Source: Antiquaquibacter oligotrophicus (lineage in GTDB: Bacteria; Actinomycetota; Actinomycetes; Actinomycetales; Microbacteriaceae). From it: DNA of 64,000 bases. Positions 1-9,192 of the stretch are shown one piece after another (position 1 is the first letter of the stretch; each line of letters begins with the position of its first letter). Both the position numbers and the translations under genes were made by a program. Below the pieces are notes generated by a model, which saw only the letters and a program-made list of their open reading frames with translations, did no database searches and had not been told where the DNA came from. The DNA is taken from NCBI RefSeq assembly GCF_020535405.1, contig NZ_CP085036.1, forward strand, positions 2,232,001 through 2,296,000. The letters run 5' to 3'.

Positions 1-47
1 AAGGGCGCGACGCCGGGGATGGCCAGCAGAACGACTTTCTTGAGCAT
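1..47 (-). CDS. Partial N-terminus, possibly GlxA/DJ-1-type AraC regulator
   Basis: Only the first 15 codons lie in the window. They read MLKKVVLLAIPGVAP after an ATG at 47, preceded by a strong AGGAGG Shine-Dalgarno sequence. A short basic start running into a beta strand and the words PGVAP resemble the N-terminus of GATase1-like AraC family (GlxA) regulators. That resemblance rests on memory of the family and on very few residues. The gene is divergent from galE and shares the 96-bp spacer with it. Confidence 0.4.
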   Translation of the reverse strand, partial: MLKKVVLLAIPGVAP

Positions 48-143
48 GGAGCTCCCCTCCTCAACGCGGATGGCTGAATATTGCGTAGCAGGCAAAGTCT
101 GCCATGGTCGGGGAGTGGGCGGCCACACGCTAGCGTGAGAGGC

Positions 144-1118
144 ATGACGTGGCTCGTAACTGGTGGTGCTGGCTATATCGGATCGCACGTGGTGCGGGCC
201 CTCACGGAGGCGGGACTCCGCGCGGTCGTACTCGACGACCTCTCCAGCGGCCATGAGTCCTTCATTCCCGTCGACGTGCCCTTTGTGCACGGTTCGATCC
301 TCAATGGCGAGCTCCTCATGAGCACCATGAGCGAGCACGGGGTGGTCGGCGTCATCCACGTAGCGGGGTTCAAATACGCGGGAGTCTCCGTGCAGCGACC
401 CCTCCACACCTACGAGCAGAACGTCACGGGCACGGCGAGGGTGCTCGGTGCCATGGAGGCCTGCGGCGTCGACAAGATCGTTTTTTCGTCGAGCGCTGCC
501 GTCTACGGAACACCGGACACCGATCTCGTAACCGAGGACACCCCGAAGAACCCGCAGTCTCCGTACGGCGAATCGAAACTCATCGGTGAGTGGCTTCTGC
601 GCGATCAGGGAGTCGCGACGGGCCTTCGGCACACGTCCCTGCGTTATTTCAACGTGGTGGGGTCGTCGGATGCCGCGCTGTACGACTCTAGTCCGCACAA
701 CCTCCTCCCACTCGTCTTCACGGCGCTCCTCGAGGGGCGGACCCCGCGGATCAACGGCGACGACTACCCGACACCCGACGGCACGGCCGTTCGTGATTAC
801 ATCCACGTCGGTGATCTCGCGCGTTCCCACGTTGCCGCGGCGACGGCCCTGTCGGCGGGTCGAGAACTCGAGCCCGCGTACAACCTCGGTTCGGGCACGG
901 GCTCGTCGGTGGGCGACATCATGCGTACAGTGCGAGAGGTGACGGGCATCGATTTCGAGCCCGAGGTGGGCCCCAGGAGGGCGGGCGATCCCGCGCGCAT
1001 CGTTGCAGCCGGCGACCTCGCGGCTCGCGACGTTGAATGGGAGATGCGCCACTCGCTCCGGGAGATGGTCGAAACCCAATGGATATCCACGCGCGGCGCG
1101 TCACGAGGGTCCGAATAA
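144..1118 (+). CDS. galE: UDP-glucose 4-epimerase
   Basis: Extended short-chain dehydrogenase of 324 residues that interconverts UDP-glucose and UDP-galactose in the cytoplasm, feeding cell-wall and exopolysaccharide synthesis. The NAD-binding motif GGAGYIG lies at residues 7-13, the serine cluster SSSAAVYG near 115-122, and the catalytic pair Y141-x3-K145 in SPYGESK. The length is typical of GalE. An upstream in-frame TTG would add 21 residues before the Rossmann strand, so the ATG at 144 is preferred. It is followed by whiB2 on the same strand with a separate promoter between them. A related NDP-sugar epimerase specificity cannot be excluded. Confidence 0.88.
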   Translation: MTWLVTGGAGYIGSHVVRALTEAGLRAVVLDDLSSGHESFIPVDVPFVHGSILNGELLMSTMSEHGVVGVIHVAGFKYAGVSVQRPLHTYEQNVTGTARVLGAMEACGVDKIVFSSSAAVYGTPDTDLVTEDTPKNPQSPYGESKLIGEWLLRDQGVATGLRHTSLRYFNVVGSSDAALYDSSPHNLLPLVFTALLEGRTPRINGDDYPTPDGTAVRDYIHVGDLARSHVAAATALSAGRELEPAYNLGSGTGSSVGDIMRTVREVTGIDFEPEVGPRRAGDPARIVAAGDLAARDVEWEMRHSLREMVETQWISTRGASRGSE

Positions 1119-1143
1119 GCCCCTGCGACTTATGATCCGCGAC

Positions 1144-1172
1144 TTGACGCGGACTAACTACACCGGTGTAAT
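1144..1172 (+). promoter_or_regulatory. Sigma-70-type promoter of the WhiB2-like gene with overlapping palindrome
   Basis: A TTGACG hexamer (1144-1149) is followed after exactly 17 bases by TGTAAT (1167-1172), a good vegetative promoter match. A perfect 12-bp palindrome TACACCGGTGTA (1159-1170) overlaps the -10 element, the position expected of a repressor site. The WhiB start codon is about 50 bases downstream. Confidence 0.6.
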
Positions 1173-1221
1173 TATCCCTAACGGATCGCACGCACCGCGC
1201 GATCCGGAGGGGAGACGAAAG

Positions 1222-1557
1222 ATGGCGGCGAACGAGTATCGCAGCGCGCCACGCGGGCCGGGGGTGCCCGACAATTGGTTCGTCGATCCGATCCAGCTGG
1301 GGGTGCCGGGTGTTCGGCAGGTTGCGGACGAGGAGGAGAACCCGCTCGCATGGCAGAGCGACTCCTTGTGCGCCCAGACCGATCCGGAGGCTTTTTTCCC
1401 TGAGAAGGGCGGTTCGACGCGCGACGCGAAAAAGATCTGCACATCCTGCGAAGTGCGTGCGCAGTGCCTCGAGTATGCGCTCGAGAACGATGAGCGTTTC
1501 GGTATCTGGGGTGGGCTCTCCGAGCGCGAGCGTCGCAAGCTTCGTAAGCGCGCCTGA
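1222..1557 (+). CDS. whiB2: WhiB family iron-sulfur transcriptional regulator (WhiB2/WhmD-like)
   Basis: A 111-residue WhiB protein that binds a 4Fe-4S cluster through four cysteines (C50, C73, C76, C82; C-x2-C-x5-C spacing) and carries the turn motif GIWGG at 94-98 and a basic DNA-binding tail ERERRKLRKR. WhiB proteins act with the primary sigma factor. WhiB2-type members control septation and cell division in actinobacteria. The assignment to WhiB2 rests on the longer N-terminus and the neighbourhood (DUF3499/metallopeptidase pair and ahcY nearby, as around Rv3260c). The ATG at 1222 has a GGAGGGGAGA ribosome site. In-frame codons extend upstream past the promoter, so they are probably untranslated. 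Confidence 0.85.
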   Translation: MAANEYRSAPRGPGVPDNWFVDPIQLGVPGVRQVADEEENPLAWQSDSLCAQTDPEAFFPEKGGSTRDAKKICTSCEVRAQCLEYALENDERFGIWGGLSERERRKLRKRA

Positions 1558-1649
1558 TCCGCTTCGCGTGATACCGGCCTTGCTCCGGATGCGCTGCAGC
1601 ACCGTGTCACGACAGGCTCCTCGCATCCTGTCCGCTTAGTCTCATTGCG

Positions 1650-4547
1650 ATGCAGCCGAGAGTCACCGCAGTTCTCGTCGCCCGCAACGGGGCCGAGTAT
1701 CTGCCGAGAACCCTGGCCTCGATCGAGGCGCAACTTCGCCGACCCGACGAGGTCCTCGTTGTCGATTCCGGATCCACGGATGCCTCGGCCTCGCTTCTCG
1801 CGGGCACGGGTTCCGTCATCACCACGCCGGGCCGTGCTTCCTTCGGCGGCGCGGTCGACCACGCACTCCGCATGGGCGAGCCCCAGCAGCGCGAGGACGA
1901 ATGGGTCTGGTTGCTCGGCCATGACAACGCCCCCGAACCCGGCGCCCTGTCCGCTCTACTCGGGGCGGTCGAGGTGGCGCCGTCCGTGGCGATCGCTGGC
2001 CCCAAACTCATGCGCTGGGACGATCCGACGATCATCGCGGCGTTCGGGGAGACCGTCACGACCCTCGGTCGCTCGGTGCAGCTCGTCACCGATGAACTCG
2101 ATCAGGCCCAGTACGACGTTCAGAGCGACTACCTCGCCGTTGCCGCGGGGGGCATGCTCGTGCGTCGCTCCGTCTGGACTGCCCTCGGTGGGTTCGATCC
2201 CGGGCTGAGTTCTGCCGATGCCGCGCTCGATTTTTCCGTGCGCGCACGGCTCGCGGGATACCGCGTTGTTGGTGTCCCCGCCGCCCGTGTTGCCAGCGCC
2301 GGGCCGCCTGAGGTCTTCGGCCGTCGCTCGTTGTCCGCAGGAGCGCAGAATCGCATCCGTCGCTTCGCTCAGCTCCATCGCCGACTCGTGTGGGCTCCGC
2401 TCGCGGCGGTACCTCTCCACTGGCTCTCGCTCCTGCCCCTCGCGATTGCGCGTTCGATCGGCCACATCGTGGCTAAGCGGCCCGGGTCAGTCCCCGGAGA
2501 ACTCGCTGCCGCGATCGCGGCGGCATTCGACGGGGGAGTGGCACCCGCCCGTCGTCGCATCCGCCACACCCGTTCGCTGTGGCCGGCGATCGCCCCCCTG
2601 CGCATGTCCGGCGCCGAGGTGCGCGAGCGGCGCGCCCAGGAGCGTGCGGCAGCCGTCATCGCCGTGTCGGGCCTTCGCGAGCGCCCCGGATTTTTTGCCA
2701 GTGGTGGTGGCTGGATGGTGCTCATCGCCGCCGTCCTCGGCATGATCGCCTTCGGCAGGTTTGTCGGAGTCGCCTCCCTCGCCGGCGGCGGTCTCGCCCC
2801 ACTGTCGTCGACGGTTGAAGGCCTGTGGTCGACGATCGGGTACGGATGGCACGACATCGGCGGTGGCTTCGTCGGAGCATCCGACCCCTTCGCCGCCGTA
2901 CTCGCCGTGCTCGGCAGCCTCACCTTCTGGGCGCCATCACAATCCATCGTCCTCCTCTACCTCGCGGCCCTGCCTCTCGCGGCCCTCGCCGCGTGGTGGT
3001 GTGCGGCCGCTTTCTCACGTCGCGGCTGGGCGCCCACCTTCGCGGCCATTGCGTGGGCGATCGCGCCCCCGTTCCTGACCTCGCTCGCGGGTGGGCACCT
3101 GGGTGCCGTCATCGCGCACATCCTTCTGCCGACCCTCGTTCTTGCGCTGTTCCGTGCCTCGCGAAGTTGGGCCATGGCCGGGGTGGCAGCCCTGCTGTTC
3201 GCTGCGGTCTGCGCGAGCGCACCCATCCTGGCGGCGCCCGTCGTGCTCCTGTGGTTCGCGTGGATGGTCGCAAGGCCTCGCGCGATACCGCGACTCCTCG
3301 GCGTCCCGCTCCTCACGGTCGCTCTCGCGCTCCCGCTCGTGATCGATCAGGTGCAGCGCGGTACCGTCCTCGCTCTCCTTGCCGAGCCCGGTGTGCCGGT
3401 TCTGCGCGAGGCTCCGTCCGGGTGGCAGCTCGCCCTCGGCTCGGCCGGTGACCAGCTCGCGGGCTGGGAGCAGCTGCTGGCCTCGTTGGGCCTCGCTCCC
3501 GCGATGGCCCCGATCGTGCTCATCGTGCTGCTTGCACCCCTCGCGGTCCTCGCGCTGTTGGCGTTGTTCCTTCCCGGTACGGTTCGCTCCGTCCCTGCGC
3601 TCGCGATTGCTTTCCTGGGTTTTGTAACGGCCGTCGCCGCCACGCACATCGAAGTGACGCTCGTCGGCTCACAAGCGACGCCGGTATGGCCGGGGGCGGC
3701 ACTGAGCCTCTATTGGCTGGGGCTTATCGGTGGAGCGGTTGTTGCCCTTGAGACGCTCGCGACCCGCGCGGCCATACCCGCGTGGATCGCCGGTGCTGCC
3801 CTGCTCGCGGTCGCCGCGCCCCTCGTTGTCGCGTCTGCCTCTGGATCGATCGCGGTACGGGAGAGCAGCGGACGACTCCTACCCGCATTCGTCACCGCCG
3901 AAGCGTCGACCCGGCCCGATCTCGGCACCCTCGCGCTCTCGGCACAGGGCGATGGCGGTCTCGCCGTTGATCTGCATCGCGGCGAGGGAACCACCCTGAA
4001 CGAACAGTCGACACTCGCCGCGACGGATGCCACGGCCGACGAATCGGAGCTGCGTCTCGCGACTCTCGCGGGCAATCTGGCCTCCAGGAGCGGTTTCGAC
4101 ATCGCGGCCGAACTCGATGACCTCCAGATCGGGTTTGTCATCTTGACGCCCGCCGCCGATTCGATCGAGGCGTCCGCCACGGCGCAGCGTGCCGCGGAGT
4201 CTCTCGACGGCAACCGACTTCTCACCCCCGTTGGCGACACTGCCCAGGGGTTCCTGTGGGCCTACGAGGGCCTTGCGGACGGACAGGCGCCCACAGGCCC
4301 TGGTCCCCTCGAAACCCAGTGGGGAACAACCGTGCTCATCGGACAGGGTGTTGTGCTGCTCGTGACGATCCTGCTGGCCATTCCGACGGAGCGGCGTCGC
4401 CGAGTTCGGACTGCGTCGACGGCGAAGAGGCGAGACAGCGAAGCATCCGTGGCTCCCGCCGATGACGGCCCACCCGACGACGCGGCGGGTGATGCAATCC
4501 CTTCCATCGAAAGCGGAGAGCGGACGGAGGTGACGCGCGATGAGTGA
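1650..4547 (+). CDS. Large GT2-family membrane glycosyltransferase
   Basis: A 965-residue protein with an N-terminal GT-A glycosyltransferase family 2 domain (about 1-240). It opens with the classic strand VTAVLVARNGAEYLPRTLAS, has VLVVDSGSTD for the nucleotide and the acceptor-side GGMLVRR...GGFD segment near 165-185. The rest is mostly hydrophobic, with about a dozen membrane segments, a predicted extracytoplasmic region around 720-880, a last helix near 890 and a charged cytoplasmic tail. Such fusions in actinobacteria are thought to build cell-envelope polysaccharide. The exact sugar is unknown. The stop overlaps the start of the next gene (DUF5719), so the pair is translationally coupled. 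Confidence 0.75.
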   Translation: MQPRVTAVLVARNGAEYLPRTLASIEAQLRRPDEVLVVDSGSTDASASLLAGTGSVITTPGRASFGGAVDHALRMGEPQQREDEWVWLLGHDNAPEPGALSALLGAVEVAPSVAIAGPKLMRWDDPTIIAAFGETVTTLGRSVQLVTDELDQAQYDVQSDYLAVAAGGMLVRRSVWTALGGFDPGLSSADAALDFSVRARLAGYRVVGVPAARVASAGPPEVFGRRSLSAGAQNRIRRFAQLHRRLVWAPLAAVPLHWLSLLPLAIARSIGHIVAKRPGSVPGELAAAIAAAFDGGVAPARRRIRHTRSLWPAIAPLRMSGAEVRERRAQERAAAVIAVSGLRERPGFFASGGGWMVLIAAVLGMIAFGRFVGVASLAGGGLAPLSSTVEGLWSTIGYGWHDIGGGFVGASDPFAAVLAVLGSLTFWAPSQSIVLLYLAALPLAALAAWWCAAAFSRRGWAPTFAAIAWAIAPPFLTSLAGGHLGAVIAHILLPTLVLALFRASRSWAMAGVAALLFAAVCASAPILAAPVVLLWFAWMVARPRAIPRLLGVPLLTVALALPLVIDQVQRGTVLALLAEPGVPVLREAPSGWQLALGSAGDQLAGWEQLLASLGLAPAMAPIVLIVLLAPLAVLALLALFLPGTVRSVPALAIAFLGFVTAVAATHIEVTLVGSQATPVWPGAALSLYWLGLIGGAVVALETLATRAAIPAWIAGAALLAVAAPLVVASASGSIAVRESSGRLLPAFVTAEASTRPDLGTLALSAQGDGGLAVDLHRGEGTTLNEQSTLAATDATADESELRLATLAGNLASRSGFDIAAELDDLQIGFVILTPAADSIEASATAQRAAESLDGNRLLTPVGDTAQGFLWAYEGLADGQAPTGPGPLETQWGTTVLIGQGVVLLVTILLAIPTERRRRVRTASTAKRRDSEASVAPADDGPPDDAAGDAIPSIESGERTEVTRDE

Positions 4548-6081
4548 CATCGAACCGACCGGCGAAACCGTCGAAACCGATAGCTTCTTCCCCGAGCAGG
4601 AGGAGGACATCGTCCGCGCCCGCGAGCGCGAGCCGATGACCACACGGGGCAAAATCATCGTCGGCGCCCGTGTCGCCACTGGCACCATCGGCATCGCTAT
4701 CGCGGTCGCAACGGTGGCCGCTGCCGCCCTCGTGCCCTTCCCGAGGACTGTCGCTGTTGCTCCCAGTGAACTCATCGTTCCCGTGCCAACAGCGCAACAG
4801 CTCGTCTGCCCCGGTGCCGTGCTTCGCCTCGCGGATGATTCCGGCCAGGGTGCAACACAGGCGTCTGCTGTGGGTGTCCCTGACGTGGTGAGTGCTTCCA
4901 GCACCGGGTCGGTCACACGCACCGACCTGCTGACCGCAGATTCCGAGGGCGGGGCGAGCCTCACCGCACCGCAGCTGATCAGCACCCCTCCGGATGAGGC
5001 GGACCCGAGCACCCGCATCCTCGTGAGCGGCGCCCAAGCACAGACGGTGAGTGACGGGGACATCGTGGGTCTTGCCGCGGGAGCGTGCCGCGCTGCATCC
5101 GCCGACAGCTGGCTCGTCGGTGGCGCCACCACGGTGGGCCGCACGACACTGCTCACTTTGAGCAACCCCACCGAGGTTCCGGCGACCGTCGACCTCGAGT
5201 TCTTCGGTGAGTCCGGTCCCATCACTGCTCCCGGTACGAGCGGCATCGTGGTGCCGGCAAGCGCACAACGTGTCCTGTCGGTCGCGGGTTTCGCCCCGGA
5301 AACCGAGGCTCCCGTTGTGCATGTCACGAGTGCCGGCGGCCAGGTGGTCGCGGAACTGCAAGAAACCATCGTGCGCGGGCTCGTGCCCGGCGGTGTGGAC
5401 CTCACGGGCCCGGCACTGCCGCCATCGCTCACCACGGTCATCCCGGGTCTCACGGTCTCCGGAGCTGCCGACATCGAGAACAACCTCGGGATCGGTCCGG
5501 GGTTCGAGGACCTCCAGACGATTCTGCGGGTGTTCGTTCCCGGTGAGCAGGACGCATCTGCGAGCATCCGCGTCATTCCGGAGGACGGCCGGAGCACGGG
5601 AACGTCTTTCGACTTCACGTTCGACGCCGGTCGGGTAATGGACGTGCCCATCCCGGAACTCGCCGACGGGCGCTACACGGTTCGCGTCGACTCCGATATT
5701 CCGCTGCTCGCGGCTGGCCGCGTCTCGGCTGCGGCCGGTGAGCGCACCGACTTCGCGTGGCTCGCACCAGCACCACCGCTCACGGATGCCGCGCAGATCA
5801 CCATCGCGCCGGGACCGTCACCGCTCCTGCACGTGGCCAACCCGACGGAGGAGCCCGCGACCGTGACCCTCACACCCACCGAGGGTGACGTCATCACGGT
5901 GGAGATTCCCGCCGGGGCGTCGTCGCGTGTTCAGGTGAGCGCCGGTGAGACGTATGTCGCGGATGGCGCAGCCGATCTCGCGATGGCGGTGAGTGTTCTC
6001 TCTGCCCAGACCGGAGCGATCGCCCACTACACGATTGCCCCGCCCGGGGTCGGTTCCAGCCCGATTCTCATCTACCCCTGA
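4540..6081 (+). CDS. DUF5719 family membrane-anchored protein
   Basis: A 513-residue protein with an acidic cytoplasmic N-terminus, one membrane helix at about 40-65 and a large extracytoplasmic part made of beta-rich repeats. It has the recurrent phrase LLTLSNPTEVPATVDLEFFG and, later, LLHVANPTEEPATVTLTP. This is the layout of DUF5719 proteins, which sit directly behind a GT2 membrane glycosyltransferase in many actinobacteria. The start overlaps the glycosyltransferase stop by 8 bases. It may organise or modify the envelope product made by its neighbour. No enzyme motif was seen. Confidence 0.7.
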   Translation: MSDIEPTGETVETDSFFPEQEEDIVRAREREPMTTRGKIIVGARVATGTIGIAIAVATVAAAALVPFPRTVAVAPSELIVPVPTAQQLVCPGAVLRLADDSGQGATQASAVGVPDVVSASSTGSVTRTDLLTADSEGGASLTAPQLISTPPDEADPSTRILVSGAQAQTVSDGDIVGLAAGACRAASADSWLVGGATTVGRTTLLTLSNPTEVPATVDLEFFGESGPITAPGTSGIVVPASAQRVLSVAGFAPETEAPVVHVTSAGGQVVAELQETIVRGLVPGGVDLTGPALPPSLTTVIPGLTVSGAADIENNLGIGPGFEDLQTILRVFVPGEQDASASIRVIPEDGRSTGTSFDFTFDAGRVMDVPIPELADGRYTVRVDSDIPLLAAGRVSAAAGERTDFAWLAPAPPLTDAAQITIAPGPSPLLHVANPTEEPATVTLTPTEGDVITVEIPAGASSRVQVSAGETYVADGAADLAMAVSVLSAQTGAIAHYTIAPPGVGSSPILIYP

Positions 6082-6087
6082 GATCGG

Positions 6088-6102
6088 CCGTCGCTACGAC
6101 GG
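6088..6102. terminator. Small hairpin between convergent genes
   Basis: CCGTCG-CTA-CGACGG forms a 6-bp stem with a 3-base loop in the 21-base gap between the convergent DUF5719 and metallopeptidase-family genes. There is no T-run. It could serve as a bidirectional terminator. Confidence 0.35.
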
Positions 6103-6537
6103 TCAGAGGTGACGAAAGCGTTCCGGAGCGAGATCCCACGGATCCTTGCCCAGGAGTTCCGCCACCGCCCGGAAAACGCAGCTCTCGATCATCATGCGCT
6201 TGTGGACCTCGTCGTAACGGTGCAGTCGGGAGAGCCGCTCGATGGGCACCCGGTACAACGTGACGCGTCGTGCGAGCGGGTCGACGCGCCACCGATCGAC
6301 GGCAGGCCCGTCACCGAGCCGCGAGGGGAGTGCCGCGATCTCGAAGCTCGCCGATGCCAGCTCCTCCGGCCACAGATCCCTCAGGTATTCGGCCGTCGAT
6401 GCGACGGTCTGATCGAACACATCGACGCGACTCTGGAGGAGGGGAAGGTGTGGCCCCGTCACGGGGGAGCGCATTCCGCGGCCGTGGCGATCCCGCCACC
6501 CCGGGCGTGCAGAACCTCCCCGTCGCGCGCTCGCCAT
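6103..6537 (-). CDS. Metallopeptidase family protein (Rv3259-like), no HExxH
   Basis: A 144-residue protein of the small family annotated as metallopeptidase family protein next to DUF3499 in actinobacteria. It starts with a basic DRHGRGMRSP segment, then RVDVFDQTVASTAEYL, and ends in HKRMMIESCVFRAVAELLG...W. The C-terminal helix is where a zincin would carry HExxH, but here it reads IESCVFRAV. From memory, relatives at this locus also lack the full motif, so peptidase activity is doubtful. It is divergent from DUF3499, with about 100 bases between their starts. Confidence 0.65.
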   Translation of the reverse strand: MASARRGGSARPGWRDRHGRGMRSPVTGPHLPLLQSRVDVFDQTVASTAEYLRDLWPEELASASFEIAALPSRLGDGPAVDRWRVDPLARRVTLYRVPIERLSRLHRYDEVHKRMMIESCVFRAVAELLGKDPWDLAPERFRHL

Positions 6538-6638
6538 GCCCTCATCCTAGGCGCGCAGCCGCGGCCATCGATGAGCCGTCGGCGTTTCGGCGTTGCTTCC
6601 GCGCCGGGTTCCGGCGAACCCGTAGAGTAGCGCTCACG

Positions 6639-6854
6639 ATGAGCGAGAATCCGGGTCGTCCATGCAGCAAGGTCGCTTGCAATGATGACGCCGTCGCCAC
6701 TCTCACCTACGTCTACGCCGACTCGATGGTTGTTGTCGGGCCGCTCAGCTACTCGGCCGAGCCGCACTCCTACGACCTGTGCGAGCGCCACGCCGAGCGC
6801 CTCTCGGCGCCGCAGGGCTGGCAGGTCGTACGGCATGTAGTTTTGGGTGCGTGA
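6639..6854 (+). CDS. DUF3499 family protein
   Basis: A 71-residue cytoplasmic protein with the strongly conserved DUF3499 pattern: CSKVAC near the start, ATLTYVYADS in the middle and YDLCERHAERLSAPQGW towards the end. Cysteines in CSKVAC and YDLCERH with the following His suggest a metal-binding fold. The function is unknown. The family is a marker of actinobacterial core genomes and lies beside the metallopeptidase-family gene, as here. The stop TGA overlaps a GTG that begins the next gene (GTGA), indicating translational coupling. Confidence 0.8.
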   Translation: MSENPGRPCSKVACNDDAVATLTYVYADSMVVVGPLSYSAEPHSYDLCERHAERLSAPQGWQVVRHVVLGA

Positions 6855-7666
6855 TTTCTTCTCGCAGCGACATCCGCGCCGTAGTCTTCGACCTGGACGA
6901 CACCCTTGCTGAGTCGAAATCGACGATGCATCCCGACATGAGTGCGGCCCTCGCGGCACTTCTCGAACGTGTCGAGGTGTGCATCATCTCGGGTGGTCGC
7001 TTCGAGCAGTTCCAAGCGCAGGCCCTGAACGGCTTCGAGGCGAGTGAGGATGCCCTCTCCCGACTGCACCTCATGCCGACCTGCGGAACGCGCTACTACC
7101 GCTGGGACGGCGGCGACTGGGCTCTCCAGTACGCCGAGGACCTCACGGAGGACGAGAAGTCCCGCTCGATCGCCGCGCTCGAGGAGGGCGCGCGCGAGCT
7201 GGGGCTGTGGCATCCGGAGCCCTGGGGCCCGATCATCGAGGACCGCGGCAGCCAGATCACGTTCTCCGCGCTGGGGCAGCAGGCACCCGTGGCCGAGAAG
7301 GTCGCGTGGGACCCCGACGGCGCTAAGAAGCGCGCTCTGTGGGAGTACGTGGCGCCGCGACTGCCCGACCTCGAGGTGCGCGGCGGCGGTTCGACGTCCA
7401 TCGACATCACCCGCAAGGGCATCGACAAGGCCTACGGAATCGCCAAACTCCAGGAGGCCCGCGGTCACTCGCTCGACGAACTGCTGTTCATCGGCGACCG
7501 TCTCGACGAGACGGGCAACGACTACCCCGTGTACGCGCTCGGTGTCGCATCCGTGCCCGTCCACGGTTGGCAAGACACCCTCGTGGCGGTCACGGCACTC
7601 GTCGACTGGCTCGATTCCCCGTCGAGCGAACTCCCCGTAACGACGCTTCCACCTCTGGGACAATAG
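6851..7666 (+). CDS. HAD-IIB family hydrolase (phosphomannomutase-type HAD)
   Basis: A 271-residue haloacid-dehalogenase hydrolase. Motif I is [12 protein letters not shown] about 12 residues from the start. The lysine/serine core ISGGR follows near 50, and motif IV is [16 protein letters not shown] near the C-terminus. The cap (about 85-190) is of the type seen in HAD-IIB sugar phosphatases and eukaryotic-type phosphomannomutases. Start: GTG at 6851, overlapping the DUF3499 stop. A longer in-frame ATG reading would run through that gene. Substrate is unproven; in relatives phosphomannomutase genes sit near this locus, which fits a sugar-phosphate role. Confidence 0.75.
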   Translation: MISSRSDIRAVVFDLDDTLAESKSTMHPDMSAALAALLERVEVCIISGGRFEQFQAQALNGFEASEDALSRLHLMPTCGTRYYRWDGGDWALQYAEDLTEDEKSRSIAALEEGARELGLWHPEPWGPIIEDRGSQITFSALGQQAPVAEKVAWDPDGAKKRALWEYVAPRLPDLEVRGGGSTSIDITRKGIDKAYGIAKLQEARGHSLDELLFIGDRLDETGNDYPVYALGVASVPVHGWQDTLVAVTALVDWLDSPSSELPVTTLPPLGQ

Positions 7667-7671
7667 GAACC

Positions 7672-9159
7672 ATGACCTCCACCACGCTCCCGACCGCGCT
7701 CCCCTTCAAGGTCGCTGACCTTTCTCTCGCCGAGGCCGGGCGTCACCAGATCCGCCTCGCCGAGAACGAGATGCCGGGCCTCATGGCCCTGCGCGAGGAG
7801 TTCGGGCCGTCGCAACCACTGGCCGGTGCCCGCATCATGGGTTCGCTGCACATGACCGTGCAGACGGCCGTCCTCATCGAGACCCTCGTGGCTCTCGGCG
7901 CGAAGGTGCGCTGGGTCAGCTGCAACATTTTCTCGACACAGGATGACGCGGCAGCCGCCGTCGCCGTCGGGCCCACCGGCACCGTCGACGCGCCCGCCGG
8001 TGTTCCCGTGTTCGCGTGGAAGGGCGAGACGCTCGAGGAGTACTGGTGGTGCACCGATCGCGCCTTCGACTGGACGGCCGAGGCCGCAGCGGAGGGCGAG
8101 GCCTATATCGGTCCCAACATGATCCTCGACGACGGTGGGGATGCAACTCTCCTCGTACATAAGGGTCGCGAGTTTGAGCTCGCTGGCGCCGTGCCGCAGA
8201 AGCAGCCGGGTGACAGCCAGGAGTGGGGTGTCATCCTCGACCTTCTCCGCGGCTCGCTGGCTCAGAGCTCGGATCGCTGGACGACGATCGCCGCCGAGAT
8301 CCAGGGTGTCACCGAGGAGACGACAACGGGCGTTCACCGCCTGTACGAGCTCGCCAAGACGGGCGATCTCCTGTTCCCGGCCATCAACGTCAATGACTCC
8401 GTTACCAAGTCGAAGTTCGACAACAAGTACGGCATCCGCCACTCGCTTCCCGATGGTCTCAATCGCGCGACCGACGTGCTCATCGGCGGCAAGGTCGCCT
8501 TCGTCGCTGGCTACGGCGACGTCGGTAAGGGTTCCGCTGAGGCTCTCCGCGGTCAGGGAGCTCGCGTTATCGTCAGCGAGATCGACCCGATCTGCGCGTT
8601 GCAGGCAGCTATGGACGGCTACCAGGTCACGACCATCGAGAACGTGCTCGACCAGGTCGACATCTTTGTCACCGGAACGGGCAACGAGAACGTCATCACG
8701 GTCGATCACCTGCTCGGCATGAAGCACCAGGCCATCGTCGCCAACGTCGGTCACTTCGACAACGAGATCGACATGGCGGGCCTCGAGGCACTGCCGGGGG
8801 CTGAGAAGGTTGAGATCAAGCCGCAGGTGCACGAGTGGCGTCTGCCTAACGGGCGCAGCATCCTCGTACTCTCGGAGGGTCGTCTCATGAACCTCGGCAA
8901 TGCGACGGGGCACCCCTCGTTTGTGATGAGCAACTCGTTCACCAATCAGGTACTCGCCCAACTGGAGTTGTTCGCGAACAACGCCGACGGCCGCTACGCC
9001 AAGAGTGTGTACGTTCTCCCGAAGCATCTCGATGAGAAGGTCGCTCGTCTGCACCTCGACGCGCTCGGTGTTGTGCTCACCGAACTCACCCCGCGGCAGG
9101 CCGCCTACATCGGCGTGGATGTGAACGGACCGTTCAAGGTCGACCACTACCGGTACTGA
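7672..9159 (+). CDS. ahcY: Adenosylhomocysteinase
   Basis: NAD-dependent cytoplasmic enzyme of 495 residues that splits S-adenosylhomocysteine into adenosine and homocysteine, removing the product inhibitor of methyltransferases. It shows the SAHH signature [14 protein letters not shown], the second signature with the NAD loop [18 protein letters not shown], and the C-terminal tail PFKVDHYRY that reaches the neighbouring subunit's cofactor. The length and the insert around 150-190 match actinobacterial SAHH. It begins 5 bases after the HAD gene and ends before a strong hairpin. No riboswitch fits in the gap. Confidence 0.96.
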   Translation: MTSTTLPTALPFKVADLSLAEAGRHQIRLAENEMPGLMALREEFGPSQPLAGARIMGSLHMTVQTAVLIETLVALGAKVRWVSCNIFSTQDDAAAAVAVGPTGTVDAPAGVPVFAWKGETLEEYWWCTDRAFDWTAEAAAEGEAYIGPNMILDDGGDATLLVHKGREFELAGAVPQKQPGDSQEWGVILDLLRGSLAQSSDRWTTIAAEIQGVTEETTTGVHRLYELAKTGDLLFPAINVNDSVTKSKFDNKYGIRHSLPDGLNRATDVLIGGKVAFVAGYGDVGKGSAEALRGQGARVIVSEIDPICALQAAMDGYQVTTIENVLDQVDIFVTGTGNENVITVDHLLGMKHQAIVANVGHFDNEIDMAGLEALPGAEKVEIKPQVHEWRLPNGRSILVLSEGRLMNLGNATGHPSFVMSNSFTNQVLAQLELFANNADGRYAKSVYVLPKHLDEKVARLHLDALGVVLTELTPRQAAYIGVDVNGPFKVDHYRY

Positions 9160-9165
9160 TCGGAG

Positions 9166-9192
9166 CCCCGGTCGGGTCAGCCCCGATCGGGG
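9166..9192. terminator. GC-rich hairpin between ahcY and the RDD gene
   Basis: CCCCGGTCGGG (9166-9176), loop TCAG, then CCCCGATCGGGG (9181-9192) can pair over 11 bases with one G-U. It lies just after the ahcY stop and inside the last codons of the convergent RDD gene. There is no T-run, as is common in high-GC terminators. Confidence 0.5.

Noticed and set aside
7522..9147. A 541-codon antisense frame over ahcY
   Set aside because: Same artefact: no signal, domain or ribosome site, while ahcY on the other strand is certain.
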